Source of the DNA: Streptomyces marokkonensis | GTDB lineage: Bacteria > Actinomycetota > Actinomycetes > Streptomycetales > Streptomycetaceae | Direction: 5' to 3' | Length of the DNA stretch: 64,000 nt | NCBI RefSeq assembly: GCF_008312835.1 | Contig: NZ_VSKS01000005.1 | Span: forward strand, 1-64,000 | Part shown: positions 7,517 through 16,245 of the stretch, in pieces | Layout: each line of letters opens with the position of its first letter | How positions within the stretch are numbered: position 1 is the first letter of the stretch | The notes under the pieces: model-generated | Database searches by the model: none | The model's input: the letters and a program-made list of their open reading frames with translations, nothing else | What the model was told of the DNA's origin: nothing | Position numbers and translations under genes: made by a program

Positions 7517-8185
7517 ATGCAGTTCGACACGCCCACCCCGGTCTCCGTCGTCCTCGACGTCCCCGCGGGCCGCATTCAGCTGATCGCCGCCGACCGGGCC
7601 GGCACCGTGGTGGAGGTCCTGCCCGCGGACGCCACGAGGAGCCGCGACGTCAAGGCCGCGGAGCAGACCAGGGTCGACTACGGCGACGGCGTCCTGCGGA
7701 TCGAGGGCCCGACGGCGAAGAACCAGTTCCTCGGCCCCTCCGGATCCGTCGAGGTGACCGTCCGGCTGCCCGCCGGCTCCCACGTCGAGGCCAGGACGGC
7801 CGGGGCGGAGTTCCGGGGCGTCGGCCGGCTCGGCGACGTCACCTTCGAGGGCGCGCAGGGCCCGGTCAAGCTCGACGAGACGGGGAGCGCCCGCCTCACC
7901 GTCCTCGCCGGGGACGTCTCGGTCGGCCGCCTGGGCGGCCCCGCCGAGATCAGCACCCAGAAGGGCGACATCCACGTCGCCGAGGCCGTGCGCGGCACGG
8001 TCGCGCTGCGCACGGAGCACGGTGACATCTCCGTCGGCGCCGCCCGCGGGGTCTCCGCCTCCCTCGACGCCGGCACCGGCTACGGCCGGATCCACAACAC
8101 GCTCACCAACGCCGACGGCGCCGCCGCCGGTCTGACCGTCCGCGCGACCACCGCCTACGGCGACATCACCGCCCGCAGCCTGTAG
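7517..8185 (+). CDS. DUF4097-family beta-helix protein
   Basis: A 222-residue protein built of short repeated beta-strand turns with alternating GD/GDI steps (TAYGDI, EHGDISVGA, QKGDIHVAE, LAGDVSVGR), the pattern of DUF4097 'putative adhesin' beta-helix proteins. There is no signal peptide or membrane helix, so it is probably cytoplasmic. It is the first gene of a three-gene operon with DrrA/DrrB-type exporter genes 30 bp downstream. The RBS GAAGGAG lies 7 nt before ATG 7517. In other actinobacteria such proteins often sit beside ABC-2 exporters, but their role is unknown. A scaffold or sensor for the exporter is inference. Confidence 0.85.
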   Translation: MQFDTPTPVSVVLDVPAGRIQLIAADRAGTVVEVLPADATRSRDVKAAEQTRVDYGDGVLRIEGPTAKNQFLGPSGSVEVTVRLPAGSHVEARTAGAEFRGVGRLGDVTFEGAQGPVKLDETGSARLTVLAGDVSVGRLGGPAEISTQKGDIHVAEAVRGTVALRTEHGDISVGAARGVSASLDAGTGYGRIHNTLTNADGAAAGLTVRATTAYGDITARSL

Positions 8186-8215
8186 ACGTCCGCAGTCCGC
8201 AAAGGAGAACCCCTC

Positions 8216-9172
8216 ATGACCGGCTTGGCCATCGCGGCGCACGGGCTGCGCAAGTCCTACGGCGACAAGGTCGTCCTCGACGGCGTCGACCTGACCGTCC
8301 CGGAAGGCACGATCTTCTCCCTGCTGGGGCCGAACGGCGCCGGCAAGACCACCGTCGTCAAGATCCTCTCCACCCTCGTCACCGCGGACGCCGGCGATCT
8401 GCGGGTCGGGGGCCACGACCTCGCCGCAGACCCGCAGGCCGTGCGGGCCGCGATCGGTGTCACCGGTCAGTTCTCCGCCGTGGACGGACTGATCACGGGC
8501 GAGGAGAACATGCTCCTCATGGCGGACCTGCACCACCTCTCCAGGCGCGAGGGGCGGCGGGTGGCCGCCGAGCTGCTGGAGCGGTTCGACCTCGCCGAAG
8601 CGGCGAAGAGGCCCGCCTCCACCTACTCCGGCGGCATGAAGCGCCGCCTCGACATCGCCATGACCCTCGTCGGCGATCCGCGGATCATCTTCCTCGACGA
8701 GCCCACCACCGGCCTCGACCCGCGCTCCCGCCACACCATGTGGCAGATCATCCGCGAACTGGTCACCGGCGGCGTCACCGTCTTCCTCACCACCCAGTAC
8801 CTGGAGGAGGCCGACGAACTCGCCCACGGCATCGCCGTCCTGCACGACGGGAGGATCGCCGCCCAGGGCACCGCCGAGGAACTCAAGCGGATCGTTCCCG
8901 GCGGACACGTCCGGCTCCGCTTCACCGACCCGGCCGGCTACCGGTCCGCCGCCTCCGCCCTGGGCGAGGCCTCCCGGGACGACGAGTCCCTCGTCCTGCA
9001 GATCCCCGGCGACGGCAGCCAGCGCGAGCTGCGCGCCCTCCTCGACCGGCTCGACGCGGCCGGTGTCGAGGCGGACGGACTGACCGTGCACACCCCCGAC
9101 CTCGACGACGTCTTCTTCGCCCTGACCGGCGGCGCCGCCGTCCCCGCCCCGTCCAAGGAGATCGTCCGATGA
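8216..9172 (+). CDS. ABC exporter ATP-binding protein, DrrA type
   Basis: A 318-residue ATPase of the daunorubicin-resistance (DrrA) subfamily. Walker [10 protein letters not shown] is near residue 41, the Q-loop is VTGQFSAVDGLITGEEN, the signature is YSGGMKRRLDIAMTL, Walker B is [17 protein letters not shown], and the H-region is [25 protein letters not shown]. The DrrA-specific C-terminal domain ends in TPDLDDVFFALTGG. It overlaps the permease gene by 4 nt (ATGA), indicating translational coupling. It probably powers drug or lipid export with the next gene. The substrate cannot be read from sequence. Confidence 0.95.
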   Translation: MTGLAIAAHGLRKSYGDKVVLDGVDLTVPEGTIFSLLGPNGAGKTTVVKILSTLVTADAGDLRVGGHDLAADPQAVRAAIGVTGQFSAVDGLITGEENMLLMADLHHLSRREGRRVAAELLERFDLAEAAKRPASTYSGGMKRRLDIAMTLVGDPRIIFLDEPTTGLDPRSRHTMWQIIRELVTGGVTVFLTTQYLEEADELAHGIAVLHDGRIAAQGTAEELKRIVPGGHVRLRFTDPAGYRSAASALGEASRDDESLVLQIPGDGSQRELRALLDRLDAAGVEADGLTVHTPDLDDVFFALTGGAAVPAPSKEIVR

Positions 9173-9954
9173 GCACCCTCGCCCTGGCCGTACGCGACTC
9201 GTCCACGATGCTGCGCCGCAACCTCCTGCACGCGCGCCGCTACCCGTCCCTCACCCTGAACCTGCTGCTCACGCCGGTCATGCTGTTGCTGCTCTTCGTC
9301 TACATCTTCGGGGACGTGATGAGCACGGGCATGGGCGGAGCCGACCGCTCCGCGTACATCGCCTACCTCGTGCCCGGCGTGCTGCTGATGACCATCGGCA
9401 GCACCACGATCGGCACCGCGGTGTCCGTCTCCATGGACATGACCGAGGGCATCATCGCCCGCTTCCGCACGATGGCCATCCACCGGGGCTCCGTGCTCGT
9501 CGGGCACGTCATCGGCAGCGTGCTGCAGTCGGTCGCGAGCGTGGTCCTCGTCGGTGCCGTGGGCGTGGCCATCGGCTTCCGCTCCACGGACGCCACGGCA
9601 CTGGAGTGGTTCGCCGCGTTCGGGCTGCTCGTGCTGTTCTCCCTGGCGCTCACCTGGATCGCCGTCGGCATGGGACTGGTCAGCCCGAACGCCGAGGCGG
9701 CCAGCAACAACGCGATGCCGCTGATCCTGCTGCCGCTGCTGTCCAGCGCCTTCGTCCCGGTCGACGGAATGCCGGGCTGGTTCCAGCCGATCGCCGAGTA
9801 CCAGCCCTTCACCCCGGCCATCGAGACCCTGCGCGGCCTGCTGCTCGGCACGGAGATCGGCCACAACGGATGGCTGGCGGTGGCCTGGTGCCTCGGCCTG
9901 GCGGTGCTCGGCTACCTCTGGTCGGCCGCCAGGTTCGACCGGGACCCGAAGTGA
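9169..9954 (+). CDS. ABC-2 type permease, DrrB type
   Basis: A 261-residue integral membrane protein with about six hydrophobic segments (LLLTPVMLLLLFVYIFGDV, YLVPGVLLMTIGSTTIGTAVS, VLQSVASVVLVGAVGVAIGF, WFAAFGLLVLFSLALTWIAVGMGL, the LPLLSSAFVPVDGMPGWFQ loop, WLAVAWCLGLAVLGYLW). The ABC-2 features EGIIARFRTM and the PNAEAASN loop are present. It partners the overlapping DrrA-type ATPase, forming an exporter of amphipathic compounds or lipids. The operon ends at the palindrome near 9991. Regulation by the divergent double-HTH MarR protein is inferred from layout. Confidence 0.93.
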   Translation: MSTLALAVRDSSTMLRRNLLHARRYPSLTLNLLLTPVMLLLLFVYIFGDVMSTGMGGADRSAYIAYLVPGVLLMTIGSTTIGTAVSVSMDMTEGIIARFRTMAIHRGSVLVGHVIGSVLQSVASVVLVGAVGVAIGFRSTDATALEWFAAFGLLVLFSLALTWIAVGMGLVSPNAEAASNNAMPLILLPLLSSAFVPVDGMPGWFQPIAEYQPFTPAIETLRGLLLGTEIGHNGWLAVAWCLGLAVLGYLWSAARFDRDPK

Positions 9955-9990
9955 CTCCCGTGACCGTACGGCCCTCGTCCCGCCCCCGGG

Positions 9991-10023
9991 CGGCGTGCTC
10001 CGACACCGTGTCGGAGCGCGCCG
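9991..10023. terminator. Long palindrome after the exporter operon
   Basis: Core arms GCTCCGACAC (9997-10006) and GTGTCGGAGC (10008-10017) with a single central base. They extend through one mismatch to CGGCG and CGCCG, so the whole palindrome is 33 bp. It is 36 bp downstream of the permease stop. It may be a terminator, but its near-zero spacer would also suit a protein-binding site. Confidence 0.45.
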
Positions 10024-10109
10024 CCCCGTCGGCGTGTGAGTAGCCGGACGCACACCGCTGAGTATCCGAGCCGGTGCGCCGGCCGCCGCCGGCCCGTTTC
10101 ACTGGCCGT

Positions 10110-10493
10110 ATGAGTCACCACCACGCCGCCGCCCCCGTGTCGACGGTCCGGCAGTACCGGGCCGAGCGGGACCCCCGCGCCTGGGTGGCGCCCGCCGTCG
10201 CGACCGCGCTCGGGGCGCTGCTGGCGCCCGCGGCGATGCTGTTCGGCGGGCTGTCCGCCATGGCGACCGACAGCTGCGGCCCCGACCACTGCTCGTCCGC
10301 CCTGACGACCACCCTGAGCGTGATCTACGGAACCCTGTCCTTCGGCGGTGTCCTCGCGGTCTGCGCCTGGCTCGCCTGCTGGCTGCTGCCCCGGACCCGC
10401 CGCTGGTCGGTGCCGCGGGTCTGGCTGGCCGGCCTGTCGCTGCTGCCCTGGCTGGTCGTCCTGGTCCTCGTGTTCAACCTGCCCGAGGGGTGA
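10110..10493 (+). CDS. Hypothetical membrane protein
   Basis: A 127-residue protein with three predicted membrane segments: WVAPAVATALGALLAPAAMLFGGLSAMA, SVIYGTLSFGGVLAVCAWLACWLL and VWLAGLSLLPWLVVLVLVFNL. A cysteine pair in the extracytoplasmic loop (DSCGPDHCSS) might form a disulfide. The N-terminus is His-rich (MSHHHAAAP). ATG 10110 was chosen because the upstream in-frame codons encode a Pro/Arg-rich stretch inside a GC-rich palindrome. The protein converges on the XPB gene with only 21 bp between stops. No family recognised. Confidence 0.65.
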   Translation: MSHHHAAAPVSTVRQYRAERDPRAWVAPAVATALGALLAPAAMLFGGLSAMATDSCGPDHCSSALTTTLSVIYGTLSFGGVLAVCAWLACWLLPRTRRWSVPRVWLAGLSLLPWLVVLVLVFNLPEG

Positions 10494-10514
10494 CCCGCCG
10501 ACAGCCGTGCGCGC

Positions 10515-12158
10515 TCAGTTCTCCGCGAGGAGCTCGTCCGCGTCCATGATCCGGTAGGCGTACCCCTGCTCGGCCAGGAACCGCTGGCGGTGCGCCGCGA
10601 AGTCCTGGTCGATGGTGTCCCGGGCGACCACGGAGTAGAAGTGGGCCTGGTGCCCGTCCGCCTTGGGCCGCAGCACCCGGCCGAGCCGCTGCGCCTCCTC
10701 CTGCCGGGAGCCGAAGGTGCCCGACACCTGGACGGCGACCGTGGCCTCCGGCAGGTCGATCGAGAAGTTCGCGACCTTGGACACCACCAGGACGCTGATC
10801 TCGCCCTGCCGGAACGCGTCGAACAGCTTCTCCCGCTGGGCGTTCGACGTCTCGCCCTTGATCACCGGCGCGTCCAGGTGCTCGCCCAGCTCGTCGAGCT
10901 GGTCGATGTACTGCCCGATGACGAGGATCTGCTGCCCGGCGAACCGCCGGACGATCGCCTCCGTCACCTTCTGCTTGGTCGCCGTCGTCGAGCAGAACCG
11001 GTACTTCTCGTCCTGCTCCGCCGTGGCGTACGCCAGCCGCTCGGCGTCGGTGAGACTGACCCGGACCTCCACGCAGTCGGCCGGGGCGATGTAGCCCTGC
11101 GCCTCGATCTCCTTCCACGGCGCGTCGAACCGCTTCGGGCCGATCAGCGAGAACACGTCCGACTCGCGGCCGTCCTCGCGCACGAGGGTCGCCGTCAGGC
11201 CGAGCCGCCGCCGCGCCTGCAGATCGGCGGTGAACTTGAAGACGGGGGCCGGCAGCAGGTGCACCTCGTCGTAGAGGATCAGGCCCCAGTCCCGGGAGTC
11301 GAACAGCTCCAGGTGGGGGTAGACGCCCTTCCGCTTCGTCGTCAGCACCTGGTAGGTGGCGATGGTGACGGGGCGGATCTCCTTCCTCGTGCCGCTGTAC
11401 TCGCCGATCTCGTCCTCGGTCAGCGAGGTCCGCCTCACCAGCTCGTGCTTCCACTGGCGGGCCGAGACGGTGTTGGTGACCAGGATCAGCGTCGTCGACT
11501 TGGCCTGCGCCATCGCACCGGCGCCGACCAGTGTCTTGCCCGCGCCGCAGGGCAGGACGACCACACCGGAGCCGCCGTGCCAGAAGTTCTCCACGGCCTG
11601 CTTCTGGTACGGGCGCAGCGCCCACCCGTCCTCGACCAGTTCGACGGGGTGCGCCTCGCCGTCCACGTACCCGGCGAGGTCCTCGGCGGGCCAGCCGAGC
11701 TTCAGCAGGGTCTGCTTGATCTGGCCGCGCTCCGAGGGGTGCACGACCACGGTGTCCGGGTCGATCCGGGCGCCGACGAGCGGCGCGATCCGCTTCGAGC
11801 GCAGCACCTCCTCCAGCACGGGCCGGTCCGTGCTGGTCAGGACCAGGCCGTGCGCCGGGTGCTTGACCAGGCTGAGCCGGCCGTAGCGGTCCATGGTGTC
11901 GGCGATGTCGACGAGCAGCGCGTGCGGCACCGGATAGCGGCTGTACTGCACCAGCGCGTCCACGACCTGCTCGGCGTCGTGCCCGGCCGCCCGCGCGTTC
12001 CACAGGCCGAGCGGGGTCACCCGGTAGGTGTGGATGTGCTCGGGCGCCCGCTCCAGCTCGGCGAAGGGCGCGATGACCCGCCGGCAGTCGTCGGCCTGCT
12101 CGTGGTCGACCTCGAGGAGAAGAGTCTTGTCGGACTGGACGATGAGCGGACCATTCAC
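10515..12158 (-). CDS. XPB-type DNA repair helicase
   Basis: A 547-residue superfamily 2 helicase of the bacterial XPB group. The N-terminal 170 residues form an XPB/Helicase_C_3-like domain (KTLLLEVDHEQADDCRRVIAPFAELERAPEHIHTYRVT... PVPHALLVDIADTMDRYGRLSLVKHP). The motor follows: motif Ia/Walker A region VVLPCGAGKTLVGAGAM (about 205-221), motif II LILYDEVHLLPA, motif III LGLTATLVREDG, then the C-terminal helicase lobe with ILVIGQYIDQLDELGEHL and QRLGRVLRPKADGHQ (motif VI). Bacterial XPBs unwind DNA 3'-5' and assist repair. The GTG start at 12158 follows AAAGG. Its same-strand upstream neighbour carries a second copy of the N-terminal domain. Confidence 0.93.
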   Translation of the reverse strand: MNGPLIVQSDKTLLLEVDHEQADDCRRVIAPFAELERAPEHIHTYRVTPLGLWNARAAGHDAEQVVDALVQYSRYPVPHALLVDIADTMDRYGRLSLVKHPAHGLVLTSTDRPVLEEVLRSKRIAPLVGARIDPDTVVVHPSERGQIKQTLLKLGWPAEDLAGYVDGEAHPVELVEDGWALRPYQKQAVENFWHGGSGVVVLPCGAGKTLVGAGAMAQAKSTTLILVTNTVSARQWKHELVRRTSLTEDEIGEYSGTRKEIRPVTIATYQVLTTKRKGVYPHLELFDSRDWGLILYDEVHLLPAPVFKFTADLQARRRLGLTATLVREDGRESDVFSLIGPKRFDAPWKEIEAQGYIAPADCVEVRVSLTDAERLAYATAEQDEKYRFCSTTATKQKVTEAIVRRFAGQQILVIGQYIDQLDELGEHLDAPVIKGETSNAQREKLFDAFRQGEISVLVVSKVANFSIDLPEATVAVQVSGTFGSRQEEAQRLGRVLRPKADGHQAHFYSVVARDTIDQDFAAHRQRFLAEQGYAYRIMDADELLAEN

Positions 12159-12343
12159 GCGCGGCTGCCTTTCTGCGACGGGCTCGGCACGGGCACAGCT
12201 CGGCCAAACGTCCAGTTTGCCTGATCGCGCGCGTCCGGCGCCCCGAGCGGGCCGCCCCGCTTCGCCGCGGCCGGCGTGAGCTTGTTCACCGGCGGCCTCC
12301 CGGGACGGTCCTGCCCCGGGGACGAGGGACCGGCCCGAACGAG

Positions 12344-14926
12344 TCAGCCGTCCTCGTCCGCCGCCTCCGCGACCCCCGTGATCCTGTGAAGCGGATACGA
12401 GCGGACCTCGTCGGCGGTGTGGTCGTACGCCGTGACGAAGCCGCCCTCGACGCGCACCGGGGCGATCACCCGCCGGCTCGCCGCGCCCTCGGCGTTGACG
12501 TAGCCGATCCACAGCGCCTCGCCGGTGAGGACGGCCGCCTGCAGGGTGGCGAGGGTCTCGGCGGCGGTCGTCCGGGGCAGCTCGCCGCCCCGGCCGGCAC
12601 GTTCGTCGGCGGCCGGTTCGCGGGGGGCGGTGGAGGCGAGGTCACCGGCGCGGATGGCGCGGATCGCGGCCGTGAGCAGGGTGTCGTCCGGTACGGGCGG
12701 CCCGTCCGGGACCGGCTCGGGGGGAGTGCGCGGCGGGGTGCGGTGGGCGTCGGCGCGGCTGATCAGGACATCGCCCTCGGCGGACTCGGCGGCCGGTGCG
12801 AAACCCATCGCGCGCAGCCCCTCCAGCAGACCCGCCGGATCCACCCGCGCGGCCAGCACCGTCGGCGCGAGCAGGCGCAGGCCCAGCCCGGCGGCCCGCT
12901 TGTCGGCGAGGATCTCGCCCAGCACCGCCTCGTCGTCGCAGCGGACGTACGCCGAGGCGGCGCCCACCCGCAGGTGCCCGTGCCTGCGGGCCACGTCGTC
13001 GATCAGGTACGCCAGCGGCTGCGGCACCGGCGTACGGGAGTGCGCGGCGAGGAAGGCGTGCAGGTCGGCGGCCGTCCGCCCGGCGTCGAGCGCGCGCCGC
13101 ACCGAGCCGGGCGTGAACCGGTAGACCGTCGCGCCACCCTTCGATTCCACGTCCGCGAGGACCCCCAGCACCTCGGCGAGCGGCCGCTCCAGCGGACCCG
13201 GTGCCACCGCCGTCAGATCGGCCTGGAGAAGGACGTGGTCCAGCGGCCGCGGAAGGAGCGGGGCGAGCAGACGCGCGGCGGCGGCCGCGGCGGTGGCCTG
13301 CTCGGCGGGGGAGAGGGGGGCCGGCGGCGGGGCGGACCGGTGGTGAACGGGCAGTTTGTCACCGGGCCCCTCGGGCTCCGCCTCCGCGCGCCGGGGCGCG
13401 GGCACGCCGATCAGCGCCCGCCCGTGCGTGGAGAGGGCGCCGCGCCCGGTGACCCCGAGCATCTCGGCCTCGGACAGCACCCACCCCGCCAGCCGGGCCC
13501 GCGGATCGTCGGCGTCCCCGCCGCCCGCGGGTTCCGCCGCGCCCCGGCCGCCGCCCCGCCCCCCGCGCGGCGGCCGTTCCCAGGCCAGCCGCGCCAGGAC
13601 CGATCCGGTGGACGGTGCGGCACCCTCCGGGAGCGCCGCCAGCAGGGACAGCACCCTGTGCCGTACCTCGGGGGCCGCCGAGCGGTCCAGGCCCGGACCC
13701 AGCGCCGACAGCGTGTGGTCCTTGGCGTCCCGCCCGCCGACCAGTCCCGCCGTCCGCGTCGCCGCCAGCCACGCCGTGGCCAGCCGCACCCACCGGTCCG
13801 CCGCGGGCTGCTCGCGCCACTCGTCGTACGCCGGTGTCGCCGCGTACCGCTCGTCCGCCTCCCCGTCGGAGGCCAGCAGCCCCGCCGCATAGGCCAGTTC
13901 GACCCAGAACGCGGCCACCGGCTCGGTCACGTCGAGGGCCACGGCGGTCCGCTTCAGGTCCCGCACGCTCAGCCCGCCCGACCGCAGCACCGCCGGGCCG
14001 CCCTCGTGCCAGTCCTTCAGCAGCTCCTCGACCGTCGCCGACGCCGTGTACGCCTGCCCGGCCGCCGTCGCGTCCACCACCTGTGGACGGTGCGTGGCGG
14101 CCGCCTCGACGGGCGGCGGCAGCGGCTCCGTCCTGCGGTGCGCCCGCCCGGCCCGCAGCCGCAGCGCCACCTCGCGCGGCAGTACGACCGTCCCGGGCGC
14201 CGTCGGCAGCAGCAGCCCCCGGTCGAGGAGCCAGCGCAGCCGGGGCGCGGGATCGGCGGTGACCTGCCCGTACGGCGGGCCCCAGACCAGCCTCTCCAGC
14301 ACCTCCACGGACTCGCTCGGGGCCTCGTCGAGCAGCGCGGACATCCGCTCCGGATCGTTGAACAGGGCGGTCAGGGAGGCCACGGCGGACACCGCGTCGT
14401 GCGTGGACGGCAGCCCCGCCGTCGCCACGATCTCCTGGATCCGCCCCGGCGACATCCCGGCGGTGGCCTCCCGCACGGTCGGGCCGAGACCGGTCGGCGA
14501 CGGGTGCTGCGGCGACGGCGCCAGCAGCTCACGGGCGGTGCGGACCAGCCGCAGCCGGTCGTCGCCACCCCACACCAGGGCCTGCTCGCGCAGCGCGCCG
14601 AGCGCGTGCGGCAGCGCGGCGGAGACCGCCGGGTCACCGTCGTCACCCGCCAGCAGCCCCAGCAGCTCCTCGTACGACGCCGGGTCCGCGGCCACCGCCA
14701 GCGCCTGCGCCGTCTGGAGCGCGAACCGGTCCAGCCGCTCCAGCGCCCGCACGACCGAGGCGCGGGTCCCGGCGCGGGTGGCGAGCTGGGTGAGGTCGGT
14801 GGGCACGGGCGTGACGAGATCCGGCCGGCCGCGCAACAGCGCCGCCAGGGACGCGTCGTCCCGCTCCCGGAGTGCCTCAGCGAGGGATCGGGGGGCCGCC
14901 GCCGCGGGCTTCTCCTCGGTGCTCAT
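12344..14926 (-). CDS. Helicase_C_3/WYL-like protein, XPB partner candidate
   Basis: An 860-residue protein with no Walker motifs. The N-terminal part is helical with winged-helix-like units (DLTQLATRAGTRASVVRALERLDRFALQTAQALAV). Residues about 560-740 (VLLQADLTAVAPGPLERPLAEVLGVLADVESKGGATVYRFT... VPQPLAYLIDDVARRHGHLRVG... LAPTVLAARVDPAGLLEGLRAMGF) align by eye, segment by segment, with the N-terminal domain of the neighbouring XPB. The C-terminal 70 residues (LTGEALWIGYVNAEGAASRRVIAPVRVEGGFVTAYDHTADEVRSYPLHRI) resemble a WYL domain, a ligand- or nucleic-acid-binding sensor. It precedes xpb on the same strand with a 185-bp gap. A DNA-repair accessory role is inferred. Confidence 0.85.
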   Translation of the reverse strand: MSTEEKPAAAAPRSLAEALRERDDASLAALLRGRPDLVTPVPTDLTQLATRAGTRASVVRALERLDRFALQTAQALAVAADPASYEELLGLLAGDDGDPAVSAALPHALGALREQALVWGGDDRLRLVRTARELLAPSPQHPSPTGLGPTVREATAGMSPGRIQEIVATAGLPSTHDAVSAVASLTALFNDPERMSALLDEAPSESVEVLERLVWGPPYGQVTADPAPRLRWLLDRGLLLPTAPGTVVLPREVALRLRAGRAHRRTEPLPPPVEAAATHRPQVVDATAAGQAYTASATVEELLKDWHEGGPAVLRSGGLSVRDLKRTAVALDVTEPVAAFWVELAYAAGLLASDGEADERYAATPAYDEWREQPAADRWVRLATAWLAATRTAGLVGGRDAKDHTLSALGPGLDRSAAPEVRHRVLSLLAALPEGAAPSTGSVLARLAWERPPRGGRGGGRGAAEPAGGGDADDPRARLAGWVLSEAEMLGVTGRGALSTHGRALIGVPAPRRAEAEPEGPGDKLPVHHRSAPPPAPLSPAEQATAAAAAARLLAPLLPRPLDHVLLQADLTAVAPGPLERPLAEVLGVLADVESKGGATVYRFTPGSVRRALDAGRTAADLHAFLAAHSRTPVPQPLAYLIDDVARRHGHLRVGAASAYVRCDDEAVLGEILADKRAAGLGLRLLAPTVLAARVDPAGLLEGLRAMGFAPAAESAEGDVLISRADAHRTPPRTPPEPVPDGPPVPDDTLLTAAIRAIRAGDLASTAPREPAADERAGRGGELPRTTAAETLATLQAAVLTGEALWIGYVNAEGAASRRVIAPVRVEGGFVTAYDHTADEVRSYPLHRITGVAEAADEDG

Positions 14927-15043
14927 CCGCCTCACGGTAGCGGGTGGGCAGGTCCGTGGCGTGCACGGAGTTGGGCCGGCCGGCCGCTCTCGCGGTACCG
15001 TCGGGCGACGGCGTCCCAACGCATCCGTCCCGGAGGGGACTTC

Positions 15044-16033
15044 GTGGGTATCGAGAGTGACCAGGTCGTCTACGAATATCTGAGCCGCGTCGGCGACGTC
15101 GCGCAGCAGCGGCAGCTGCCGTCGGCGGCCCGTATGCGGCTGGTCGCCGAGTTGCGCGACGAGATCGACCGGCGCAGGGCCAAGGCCGTGGTCGATTCCC
15201 CCGCCGCGGTCCGCCGCATCATCTCCCGCATCGGCACGCCGACCGAGGTCGTCACGGCGGCCGAGGACGCCTCGCCCGGCACCCCGAGCGCTCCCGCGCC
15301 GCCGGCCGCCGTCCCGGTGCAGCGCGAGCCGGAGCGCGAAGCCGGGGGCGACCGCGGTGAGCGCCCGAAGGGCGTCCTGCGCCGGGTCGTCCCCCGGCCC
15401 CGCCCGGCGGAACCGGTGCGCCCCGCCCCCGCCGACGTACCGTCCCCGCCGCACCGGGCCGGCACGGACGAACTCGGGGACAGCGCCGACCAGCCCGACT
15501 GGTGGCGGGTCGACAACAGCGCGTTCGGGATCGGCGACGACGTGCCGGGCTTCGTGGGCGGCGTGGAGATCCCGGAGCTGCTGCGGTCACCGCCGGTGAA
15601 GGAGGAGCCCGAGCCGGAGGCGCGCGCCGAGCCGGCCGCCGCGGCCGAGGCGGAAACCGCCGCGCCCCGCCGCCGTCTTCCGCGCCTGCCGTCCGGCCGC
15701 TGGAACAACCCCCTGCTCCTGCTGGCCGCCGGTCTGCTGGTCGCGGGCGCGGTGCTGGGCAGCTGGTTCGCGCTGATCCTCGGCTGGCTGATCGCCTACG
15801 CCTCCCGGCGCCTCACCCCCGCGGAGTCGAAGGCGGCGGTCGCCGTCATCCCGGGTCTCGCGCTGACCGGCGGTGTGGTGTGGCTCTGGGGGCGGACGGA
15901 GGGGCGCTGGGGTGATCCCATCGCCGAGGGGCAGATGAACGCGGCGATCACGGGGACGTGGCCGTGGGTCATCCGGGGTGCGGCGGTCGCGTCGGCGCTG
16001 TTCCTGGTCTGGCGCTCCCAGCGCGGGCGCTGA
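15044..16033 (+). CDS. Membrane protein with HAAS-like N-terminal domain
   Basis: A 329-residue protein. The first 75 residues (YEYLSRVGDVAQQRQLPSAARMRLVAELRDEIDRRRAKAVVDSPAAVRRIISRIGTPTEVV) match the HAAS/DUF1700 pattern, often tied to PadR regulators or signalling. A disordered Pro/Glu-rich stretch of about 120 residues follows, then membrane segments NPLLLLAAGLLVAGAVLGSWFALILGWLIAYA, AVIPGLALTGGVVWLWG and WVIRGAAVASALFLVW. The GTG start has GGAGGGG 6-7 nt upstream. It is divergent from the helicase-like protein, with about 117 bp between starts. No PadR gene is adjacent, so its partner is unknown. Confidence 0.8.
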   Translation: MGIESDQVVYEYLSRVGDVAQQRQLPSAARMRLVAELRDEIDRRRAKAVVDSPAAVRRIISRIGTPTEVVTAAEDASPGTPSAPAPPAAVPVQREPEREAGGDRGERPKGVLRRVVPRPRPAEPVRPAPADVPSPPHRAGTDELGDSADQPDWWRVDNSAFGIGDDVPGFVGGVEIPELLRSPPVKEEPEPEARAEPAAAAEAETAAPRRRLPRLPSGRWNNPLLLLAAGLLVAGAVLGSWFALILGWLIAYASRRLTPAESKAAVAVIPGLALTGGVVWLWGRTEGRWGDPIAEGQMNAAITGTWPWVIRGAAVASALFLVWRSQRGR

Positions 16034-16072
16034 GGCGCGCCGGGCGCGGCGCTTTGCCCACGGCGCCTGCCG

Positions 16073-16176
16073 GTGCCTCCCCCACTCTCGGCTGCGCTCG
16101 CGCGGGGGGACCCCCATCGCCCACCCGTGCCGCCCTGGGGGCACCTCCCAGGCCCTTGAGGCACTGGGGGAGGCAC
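16073..16176. repeat. Intergenic inverted-repeat element
   Basis: The 212-bp gap 16034-16245 holds outer arms GTGCCTCCCCCACT (16073-16086) and ACTGGGGGAGGCAC (16163-16176), matching at 13 of 14 positions. Internal GC-rich hairpins lie around GGGGGGACCCCC. From memory, the string CTCGGCTGCGCTCGCGC...GGGGACCCCC is a dispersed intergenic repeat in Streptomyces. It shares CCCACCCGTGCC with the start of the tandem array region near 1701. Confidence 0.6.
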
Positions 16177-16245
16177 GACCGCCCGCGGCTACGGCGGGAC
16201 CACTGCCTGCCCGCAGCCGCGGTGGTGCCGTCGGGGGTGGGCACA

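Noticed and set aside
7460-9091. Minus-strand open frame across the DUF4097/exporter operon
   Set aside because: Antisense shadow rich in Gly/Val/Asp; the plus strand has clear ABC motifs.
12386-14926. A very long open frame on the plus strand, opposite the helicase-like gene
   Set aside because: High-GC DNA gives long open antisense frames. Its translation is Arg/Gly/Pro-rich with no domain, while the minus strand shows ordered domains and normal codon bias.
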